A DNA stretch of 64,000 nucleotides, from assembly GCF_003075415.1 (NCBI RefSeq), contig NZ_QDAH01000022.1, positions 1 to 64,000 on the forward strand, written 5' to 3'. Shown here one piece after another: positions 58,056 through 64,000 of this stretch (the stretch's first letter is position 1; each line of letters opens with the position of its first letter). The stretch is from Microvirga sp. KLBC 81. GTDB lineage: Bacteria; Pseudomonadota; Alphaproteobacteria; Rhizobiales; Beijerinckiaceae. Made by a program: the position numbers and the translations under genes. The notes below the pieces were generated by a model. The model worked only from the letters and a program-made list of their open reading frames with translations. It was not told the origin of the DNA and searched no databases.

Positions 58056-59333
58056 ATGATTTTCCATACGATTGAAGCGACACGAGCATCATCAGCGAAA
58101 GGCGCGAGATACATTCGGGTCATTGGGCTTGCCTTAGCCGTGCTGCTCCTGATCAAGATGGTCTGGATTTCCAATCTCACCCAAGGTGCCGATCCTCGCC
58201 CTCTGGTCGATTTCGATGTCTTTCACATCGTTGCCCAGATGGTCTGGCGTGGCGAAATCAAGCAAACCTATCATTTCGCCGCCATGCTCGAGGCCCAGAA
58301 AGCGGCTTCCGGGACTGAATCCTTCATGCCTTGGACCTATCCTCCGCAATTCGACCTGATCATCGCACCGCTAGCCTTTCTCCCGCGGGGATTGGCCTAC
58401 GGCCTTTTCACGGCCGGAACCCTTGTAGCCTATCTGGCGACCCTGAGAAGGATTGCAGGTGAGCACCTTCCTCTGACCCTGATCATTCTTTTTCCAGCTA
58501 TCGCTATCACGATTGCCTGCGGACAGAATGGATTTCTCACAGGAACACTGATTGGCCTTACCTGTCTCGGCCTTCAAAGCGACCGAAGGATTGCAGGGCT
58601 GCCGTTGGGATTGATGGTGATCAAACCTCATCTTGCCGTCGGTTTCGCCACCTACACATTGCTTTCTCGACGCTGGGGTATGGCTGCTCTAGCCGGGTCA
58701 ATTGTCATAGCAACATCCATTCTTGTGACGATCCTGTTCGGAACGGATATCTGGGCAGCCGTGCTGGCCGGTGCGAAGGAGGCTCGGGTTTATTTGGAGC
58801 ATGGAATGTATCCCTTGTTCCGGATGGTCTCGATTTATGCAGCTCTTTACACTCTCGGCCTGCCAGCCACTGTGGCCTTTGTCGCGCAGTTCCTGGTCGC
58901 GGCGATCTCACTCGCTATGATTGTTTATGCCCTTTACCGCGGGATGCCGCTCCGGCAGGTGCTTGGTTTAACGGCGATCGGATCCCTCCTTATCAGCCCT
59001 TATGCTTACGACTACGACCTTCCGATCTACGGAATTGGGCTCGCCCTCCTCCTGCCAGATCTCCTCCGTCTGGCGAATGGGAGTGAACGGCTCACCCTGT
59101 ATGGGCTGAGTCTCGTCACAGGTCTTTTCGGTTTGGTGCAATCATTTCGGCTGGAGACCCTATACGGCTCCAAAGCGGCGGAAGCTATCATTGCCGGGCG
59201 CTCCAGCCCCTTATCGATTGCCGGTCTGACGCTCATCGCCGTCTTTGGGCTGTGCTGGCATATTCTGCGCCGCGACAGACGCAGCAAGGTCAGTATGGTC
59301 GATATGGTCGAAAGATCGGCTTCTGCTAACTAG
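58056..59333 (+). CDS. Glycosyltransferase family 87 (DUF2029)-like membrane protein
   Basis: 425 aa with about 9-11 hydrophobic helices. After the first helix (about 23-42) comes the extracytoplasmic loop ADPRPLVDFDVFHIVAQMVWRGE, with the acidic residues expected to be catalytic in GT-C enzymes, then MPWTYPPQFDLIIAPLAFLPRGLAYGLF, the GT87 hallmark (YPP). It would transfer a sugar from a polyprenyl-phosphate donor to a cell-envelope glycan. The acceptor is unknown. Stands alone between the RTX gap and a palindromic repeat; its TAG stop (59331-59333) is part of that repeat. Confidence 0.85.
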   Translation: MIFHTIEATRASSAKGARYIRVIGLALAVLLLIKMVWISNLTQGADPRPLVDFDVFHIVAQMVWRGEIKQTYHFAAMLEAQKAASGTESFMPWTYPPQFDLIIAPLAFLPRGLAYGLFTAGTLVAYLATLRRIAGEHLPLTLIILFPAIAITIACGQNGFLTGTLIGLTCLGLQSDRRIAGLPLGLMVIKPHLAVGFATYTLLSRRWGMAALAGSIVIATSILVTILFGTDIWAAVLAGAKEARVYLEHGMYPLFRMVSIYAALYTLGLPATVAFVAQFLVAAISLAMIVYALYRGMPLRQVLGLTAIGSLLISPYAYDYDLPIYGIGLALLLPDLLRLANGSERLTLYGLSLVTGLFGLVQSFRLETLYGSKAAEAIIAGRSSPLSIAGLTLIAVFGLCWHILRRDRRSKVSMVDMVERSASAN

Positions 59334-59451
59334 AGCATCGGACGTGAAAAGTGGCCTTGCACTTTCGGGATTTGATCCGATGCTCCCTTCTAGAGAGAGC
59401 GCATCGTTCTTAGCGGAAAACTGGGTCCACTTTTTAAGCACGATGCGCTAG
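59330..59451. repeat. TAGAGCAT-type palindromic unit C
   Basis: CTAG at both ends (59330-59333 and 59448-59451). Two tandem hairpins: AGCATCGGA...TCCGATGCT and GCGCATCGT...ACGATGCGC, joined at a central CTAGAG. It fills the whole gap between the GT87 gene and the convergent MBL gene, and both TAG stop codons lie in its terminal CTAGs. Confidence 0.8.
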
Positions 59452-60245
59452 TCGACTTCGATTTGCAGGCCGTCATAAGCCGGCTCGACCTGCGGAGGCA
59501 GTTCGCTGCGCAGGGTCTCGTAGTCCAGGTCCGTATGCAGGTTCGTCAGGATGGCACGCTTCGGCCTCACCTTCGCGATCAGCTCCAGCGCTTCGGCAAC
59601 AGAGAAATGCGTGGGATGCGGCGTGTAGCGCAAAGCGTCGATGATCAGGATCTCGAGACCTTCGAGATAGCCAAGGCTCTCCTCGGGCATGTAGCTGACG
59701 TCGGGCGCATAAGCCACGTTACCGAACCTGAAACCCAGAGTTTCGATATCTCCGTGGATCATTTTGAACGGCATGGCCTCAACCGGACCGCCCGGCCCTG
59801 GTATGGTGGTCATCACACCCGGCTTGAGGTGTCGCATTTGCAGGATGGGGGGATAGCTACTCCCGGCCGGTGTTTCGAAACAATAGCCGAACCGGATCTG
59901 AAGCAGCTCGCTTGTCATGCGGTCGGCATAGACCGGAATCCGCTTATGCATGACGATCGCCAGCGGGCGCAGATCGTCGATCCCATGAATATGGTCGGCG
60001 TGCTCATGGGTGTAGAGAACGGCATCGAGACGCTTCACGTCGGCATCCAGCAGCTGATCACGAAGATCCGGTGTCGTATCCACCAGAACGCTCGTTGCAG
60101 CGCCAGTCGCCGTGTTCTCGACAAGAACCGAACAGCGCCGACGGCGATTTCTGGGGTTCTTTGGATCGCATGCACCCCATCCGACGCCTACGCGCGGCAC
60201 CCCTGCCGAAGAACCGCAGCCCAATATGGTTAATTTCAGCGTCAT
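59448..60245 (-). CDS. MBL-fold metal-dependent hydrolase (PhnP-like)
   Basis: 265 aa beta-lactamase-fold hydrolase. LTILGCGSSAGVPRVGVGWGACDPKNPRNRRRRCSVLVE at the start is typical of the PhnP/phosphodiesterase-like group. Metal ligands are in YTHEHADHIHGIDDLRP (HxHxDH), in MIHGD and in the C-terminal NLHTDLDY. Substrate unproven; PhnP cleaves cyclic phosphodiesters. Start overlaps the tatD stop by 4 bp. metG-tatD-MBL is a conserved alphaproteobacterial series. Confidence 0.92.
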   Translation of the reverse strand: MTLKLTILGCGSSAGVPRVGVGWGACDPKNPRNRRRRCSVLVENTATGAATSVLVDTTPDLRDQLLDADVKRLDAVLYTHEHADHIHGIDDLRPLAIVMHKRIPVYADRMTSELLQIRFGYCFETPAGSSYPPILQMRHLKPGVMTTIPGPGGPVEAMPFKMIHGDIETLGFRFGNVAYAPDVSYMPEESLGYLEGLEILIIDALRYTPHPTHFSVAEALELIAKVRPKRAILTNLHTDLDYETLRSELPPQVEPAYDGLQIEVD

Positions 60246-61051
60246 GATGCGCGCGCCTGCTCCCGAACCATATCGATCTGCGCGGCCTTGGAAAACAGAC
60301 GATAGAAGTTGTCAGTCGTAATCCGGGCAATGTCGCTGTCGCTCACGCCGATGACACCGGCCAGCACATGGGCTGTATGCGCCACATAGGCTGGCTCGTT
60401 GGTCTTGCCGCGGAACGGCACGGGCGCGAGGTAAGGCGCGTCTGTCTCCACGAGCAAGCGGTCACGCGGCGTAGCAGCCGCGACCCGGCGGATTTCTTCC
60501 GAATTCTTGAAGGTCAGGATGCCGGAAAAAGAGATATAGAGACCCAGTTCAACGCCAACTTGGGCAAGTTTTTCACCCGACGAGAAGCAGTGGAGCACGG
60601 CACTGAACCGCCCTCGCCTCATTTCGTTCGACAGGATCTCGATCATGTCCATATCCGCGTTGCGGGCATGAATGACGAGCGGAAGGCCAGTTTCACGCGC
60701 AGCCTCGATATGCGTGCGAAAGACTTTCCGCTGCACATCACGCGGGCTCTTGTCGTAATGGTAATCGAGGCCCGCTTCGCCGATAGCGATACAGCGCGGA
60801 TGTGCTGAGAGCTCTACCAAGCGCCTTGCCGGCACGTCCGGCTCCTCGGCTGCATTGTGTGGATGGGTGCCTACCGTGAAGAAGACATTGTCATGTGCCT
60901 CTGCCAGGGTCCGATAGATCCCGTAGCGTGCCACATGGGTCGAGATCGTGACGATCCGGCCAACCCCAGCATCTTTGGCGGTCGCCAGAATGTCGGGAAG
61001 GCGGGCCTGAAGATCCGGGAAATCCAAATGGCAATGGCTGTCGACCAACAT
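60242..61051 (-). CDS. tatD: TatD-family metal-dependent deoxyribonuclease
   Basis: 269-aa TIM-barrel hydrolase. VDSHCHLDFPDL (HxH metal pair), GTHPHNAAE, IGEAGLDYHYD (bridging Glu), VIHARNADMDMIEIL, LHCFSSG and LLVETDAPYLAP (catalytic Asp) are all in place. TatD proteins are 3'-5' DNA exonucleases or D-aminoacyl-tRNA-related hydrolases, despite the Tat name. Coupled by 4 bp to the MBL gene; 68 bp after the GH1-like gene stop. Confidence 0.95.
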   Translation of the reverse strand: MLVDSHCHLDFPDLQARLPDILATAKDAGVGRIVTISTHVARYGIYRTLAEAHDNVFFTVGTHPHNAAEEPDVPARRLVELSAHPRCIAIGEAGLDYHYDKSPRDVQRKVFRTHIEAARETGLPLVIHARNADMDMIEILSNEMRRGRFSAVLHCFSSGEKLAQVGVELGLYISFSGILTFKNSEEIRRVAAATPRDRLLVETDAPYLAPVPFRGKTNEPAYVAHTAHVLAGVIGVSDSDIARITTDNFYRLFSKAAQIDMVREQARAS

Positions 61052-61119
61052 CGGTGAAAGCGCCCTCCTCCGAGGCCGTTAACTCTTCAGGGCTGCATAG
61101 ATCGGATTGGCCAGTTCGT

Positions 61120-62451
61120 CTAGCGACGGACGTTCTTGGCTGTGGCGACCGGTTCTTTATCCTCTCGGACCTCCGTGCGCCGCATCCTGCGAAGCCTTTC
61201 CTGGTTTCGCACGACATGCGCCTCTCTCACCTCCTGAGGCCGCACGACAGGAACCGTCAGGCATACGCTTTGTGCAGGCAGCACATTGCACCATTCCTTG
61301 ATCAGCTGCTTGTAGCAACGCCCCACGGGGCGGATGTTGCGATCAAGGTCATAGAGGCCTACGGGAGTGGGATGGTTGTTCTCCTCACGAAGAGCAACAT
61401 CCCAGTCCATCTGGTCTGTCAGAGAATACCAAGTAAAGCCGACAATCGGGACGCCCGTGTTTCGCACTCGTAGAACATTGGCCCATTGTTTCCAGAGCCA
61501 ATCGACGGCCTCGTCACCTTTTGAACCTTCCATCAGGTTGGTTTCGGTATGCATAACGGGGAGTTTGTAGCGGTCGTAATACTGCCGCGTGATGTCATCG
61601 TAGCCGAAAACATCGCCTGCGGCGGTCGTCGAGCCATCCGCTCGAACGCGATGCTCATTCGTGACGTAGTAATCGTTCCCCATGATGCAGTGGTGGCGCA
61701 GGGATGATCGGTTGAGGAAGAAATGGTATTCCTCCCGGGTCATACCACCATCCATCAGGAGCTCGTACATCTCCGAGTCCACTCGGCGGCCATAGTTCAG
61801 ATCGAGCGAGAGGAACCGCCGGGCGTTCAGGATCTCCGCAGGCTTGATCGCTCTCGGATTCTCCGCATGAAAATATTCCGAAGATTCGCTCTGGACGAAG
61901 AGTGAATCCGGGCGAACCTTGAGGATCCGCTCCATCGCGAGAACATTCGCCCTCACGAGGTGCTTGAGAGCCGTGACGAATGCGCAATCGCTGCGCATCT
62001 GCTCGTTCCACCAGCCGTAAGCAGCGGAGAACTGAGCGCATATGAACATCTCGTTGATCGGGGTATAGAGCTGAACCCATGGAAAGCGGTGAGCGAAGGC
62101 TTCGGCGTAAGTCGCGAAAAGTTCAGGAAAATCCGGGTTTTGGAAGTTCCCAATCCAGTCTGGAACGCCAAAATGGCACAAATCGACAATCGGAATGATG
62201 TTGCGGCGTTCGATCTCTGCGAAGGTTACGTCGGCAAAGGACCAATCGTAACGGCCCGGTCCAAGGAAGGTCGTATGCAGCGGCGGTCCATAGCGCAGGA
62301 CCTGAACATCGAGTTCCGTCAGAAGATCAAAATCGGTCCGCCAGTACTTATAATGGCCGCACTTTTCCATCTGGTCGATACGGGTGCGGCCATTGTTTAT
62401 GGTCGGGATGCTATTCTCGATCCCGGTCGCAAACATGAAGGTCGTAAACAT
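61120..62451 (-). CDS. Glycoside hydrolase family 1-like protein
   Basis: 443 aa, no signal peptide. N-terminus FMFATGIENSIPTINNGRTR and MEKCGHYKYWRTDFDLLTEL define a GH1-like subgroup that in several rhizobia is the first half of a fusion to an RmlD-like sugar-nucleotide reductase; here it stands alone. The acid/base Glu is in LYTPINEMFICAQ (TFNEP-type) and the putative nucleophile in PVMHTETNLMEG (in place of TENG). The last 55 residues are Arg-rich and unlike GH1. Substrate unknown. It interrupts the usual metG-tatD neighbourhood. Confidence 0.82.
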   Translation of the reverse strand: MFTTFMFATGIENSIPTINNGRTRIDQMEKCGHYKYWRTDFDLLTELDVQVLRYGPPLHTTFLGPGRYDWSFADVTFAEIERRNIIPIVDLCHFGVPDWIGNFQNPDFPELFATYAEAFAHRFPWVQLYTPINEMFICAQFSAAYGWWNEQMRSDCAFVTALKHLVRANVLAMERILKVRPDSLFVQSESSEYFHAENPRAIKPAEILNARRFLSLDLNYGRRVDSEMYELLMDGGMTREEYHFFLNRSSLRHHCIMGNDYYVTNEHRVRADGSTTAAGDVFGYDDITRQYYDRYKLPVMHTETNLMEGSKGDEAVDWLWKQWANVLRVRNTGVPIVGFTWYSLTDQMDWDVALREENNHPTPVGLYDLDRNIRPVGRCYKQLIKEWCNVLPAQSVCLTVPVVRPQEVREAHVVRNQERLRRMRRTEVREDKEPVATAKNVRR

Positions 62452-62498
62452 CGCCTACTTCCGCTGAAGGCCCCGTGGGACCTCTCGAAGCGGAAGCG

Positions 62499-64000
62499 TC
62501 AGGATGCTTCCGCCTCGATATAACGCGGGAAAATCGGTGCAGGTTGCGGAAGGGCCGTCCCCGCTATCAGACGGTGATCAGGACCCACAGCCGCCAGAAC
62601 ACGGCTCCCAGGTGCAACAGCCAGCAGATCCAGAAGCTTGGCTGCCGCGGTCGGCACGAACGGCTGGGCCAGGATGCCGACAGCGCGCAGAACCTCGGCT
62701 GTCACATAAAGCACTGTGTTCATGCGGGCAGGATCGCTCTTACGCAGCACCCAGGGCTCCTGAGAGGCAAAGTATCGGTTGGCTTCCGCCACCACAGCCC
62801 AGATTTCGGCAAGCGTGGTGTGGACGGCGAAATCCTTCATGGCCGCCCTCGCCTTCGCGGGCAGCGCGTCCGCCAGCCACAAAATGTCCTGATCAGCTTG
62901 CGTGAACGCACCAGGCTGCGGCACAGCGGCGCCGCAGTTCTTGGCAATCATCGAAAGCGAGCGCTGCGCCAAGTTACCGAGGTCGTTCGCCAGATCCGCA
63001 TTGATGCGGTTCACAATGGCCTCATGCGAGTAGTTGCCGTCCTGGCCGAAAGGCACCTCGCGCATGAAGAAGTAGCGGATCTGATCGACGCCGTAGGTGT
63101 CAGCCAGGTCAAACGGGTCGACCACGTTGCCGACCGACTTCGACATCTTCTCACCTTTGTTGAGCAGGAAGCCATGGCCGAAGACGCGCTTGGGCAGAGG
63201 CAGGCCCGCCGACAAGAGGAAGGCCGGCCAGTAGACCGTGTGGAACCGAACGATGTCCTTGCCGATAATGTGGACATCGGCAGGCCAGTAGTGCCAGCGC
63301 GGATTGTTCTCGTCGGGGAATCCGCAACCGGTCAGGTAGTTGTTGAGTGCGTCGATCCACACATACATGACATGCTTAGGATCATTCGGAACCGGCAGGC
63401 CCCAGTTGAAGGTCGTGCGGCTAATCGAGAGATCCTGCAAGCCAGAGCGGACAAAGCTGGTGATCTCGTTGCGGCGCGACTCGGGGCTGATGAAATCCGG
63501 ATTCGCCGCATAATGCTCGAGAAGGCGATCCTGATAGGCGGAGAGGCGGAAGAAATAGCTCTCCTCCTCGATCCACTCGACCGGCGTGCCTGTCGGCGCA
63601 CGCCAGCTGCCGTCCGGCTGCCTGGTCAGCTCGCTCTCGTCGTAATAGGCCTCGTCGCGAACCGAGTACCAGCCAGAATACTTGGAGAGGTAGATATCCC
63701 CCCTCTCCTGCATCCGGCGCCACAGTTCGTGCGTGGACGGCAGATGATCTGCATCCGTCGTGCGGATGAACCGATCGTAGGAGCAATCCAGCCGGTCCGC
63801 CATGGCGCGGAACTTCGCGGCCATTTCATCCACGAATGCCCTCGGCGTCGTTCCGCTGCGGTCCGCCGTCTGCTGGATTTTGAGCCCGTGCTCATCGGTG
63901 CCGGTCATGAAGAACACGTCATAACCGTCGATGCGCTTGAAGCGGGCAATCGCATCGGAAGCGACGACCTCGTAGGCATGGCCGATATGCGGCGCGCCAT
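62499..64000 (-). CDS. metG: Methionyl-tRNA synthetase, missing its first residues (window edge)
   Basis: Reads through the window edge: the visible protein begins [20 protein letters not shown], containing the HIGH motif, so only about the first 15-20 residues are outside. [13 protein letters not shown] (KMSKS) and the anticodon-binding helices follow, with [15 protein letters not shown] and the MetRS connective peptide ([15 protein letters not shown]). No zinc-knuckle Cys quartet is seen and no C-terminal tRNA-binding extension, which corresponds to the short alphaproteobacterial MetRS. First complete codon begins at 63998. Stop TGA at 62499-62501. Confidence 0.97.
   Translation of the reverse strand, partial: GAPHIGHAYEVVASDAIARFKRIDGYDVFFMTGTDEHGLKIQQTADRSGTTPRAFVDEMAAKFRAMADRLDCSYDRFIRTTDADHLPSTHELWRRMQERGDIYLSKYSGWYSVRDEAYYDESELTRQPDGSWRAPTGTPVEWIEEESYFFRLSAYQDRLLEHYAANPDFISPESRRNEITSFVRSGLQDLSISRTTFNWGLPVPNDPKHVMYVWIDALNNYLTGCGFPDENNPRWHYWPADVHIIGKDIVRFHTVYWPAFLLSAGLPLPKRVFGHGFLLNKGEKMSKSVGNVVDPFDLADTYGVDQIRYFFMREVPFGQDGNYSHEAIVNRINADLANDLGNLAQRSLSMIAKNCGAAVPQPGAFTQADQDILWLADALPAKARAAMKDFAVHTTLAEIWAVVAEANRYFASQEPWVLRKSDPARMNTVLYVTAEVLRAVGILAQPFVPTAAAKLLDLLAVAPGSRVLAAVGPDHRLIAGTALPQPAPIFPRYIEAEAS

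Overview
The window is a GC-rich chromosomal segment of an alphaproteobacterium. Gene content and order (gltA-gltX, comEC, lexA, moeA-moaC-trpCDGE-ppiD, tpiA-secG-pyrG-kdsA-eno-ftsB-pdhABC-lpd, lipA-ratA-cinA-ispDF-dusB-ntrBCYX-hfq-hflX-mazG, metG-tatD) fit Hyphomicrobiales (Rhizobiales). The style of the proteins and repeats points towards Methylobacteriaceae such as Microvirga. That genus-level guess is inference from memory of family order, not a search.

Layout. 1-12.7 kb: the start of gltA, gltX, comEC on the plus strand, and a long minus-strand run ppiD>trpE>trpG>trpD>trpC>moaC>moeA>lexA with gaps of 3-18 bp or 4-bp overlaps, apart from the two larger spacers around trpG/trpE and moeA/lexA. 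12.7-32.8 kb: plus-strand central metabolism (tpiA, secG, pyrG, kdsA, eno, ftsB, pdhA, pdhB, a DUF5076 gene, pdhC, lpd), interrupted by an RTX gene with a VOC and a DUF350 gene, by an MFS/queF convergent pair, and by a second RTX gene. 32.8-41.9 kb: an accessory block between lpd and lipA. It holds two paralogous small secreted proteins, tiny membrane proteins, a DUF6894-like protein, a GFA-family protein, a di-haem plus mono-haem cytochrome c pair, an alpha/beta hydrolase, a frameshifted Lrp/AsnC remnant, a possible structured RNA, a cysteine-rich small protein and a C4-dicarboxylate carrier. 41.9-55.9 kb: a conserved block for lipoate, ubiquinone, isoprenoid and tRNA functions plus nitrogen two-component regulation (dusB-ntrB-ntrC, ntrY-ntrX), then hfq-hflX and mazG. 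55.9-64 kb: a third RTX gene with a polysaccharide-lyase-like domain, a GT87-like membrane protein, an MBL hydrolase, tatD, a GH1-like glycosidase and the 3' part of metG.

How it works together. The backbone supplies pyruvate dehydrogenase with its lipoate synthase, tryptophan and molybdenum-cofactor synthesis, and a chain of nitrogen and RNA regulators. The accessory genes are mostly exported: three RTX proteins sharing a related C-terminal cassette, small secreted proteins and periplasmic cytochromes. No type I secretion ABC transporter is in the window.

Non-coding structure is rich. There are strong hairpin terminators after secG, pyrG, eno and lpd. A GTTC-N7-GTTC SOS box lies upstream of lexA and overlaps a moeA terminator-like hairpin. 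Seven copies of a GTCATGGCCGG palindromic repeat occur. A second palindromic family (TAGAGCAT...ATGCTCTA) fills two convergent intergenic gaps and supplies the TAG stop codons of the flanking genes. I found no CRISPR array, insertion sequence, rRNA or tRNA. No single element is convincingly a new defence or biosynthetic system. The best candidates for something undescribed are the small secreted paralogue pair, the seven-repeat RTX protein and the stop-codon-abutting repeats.
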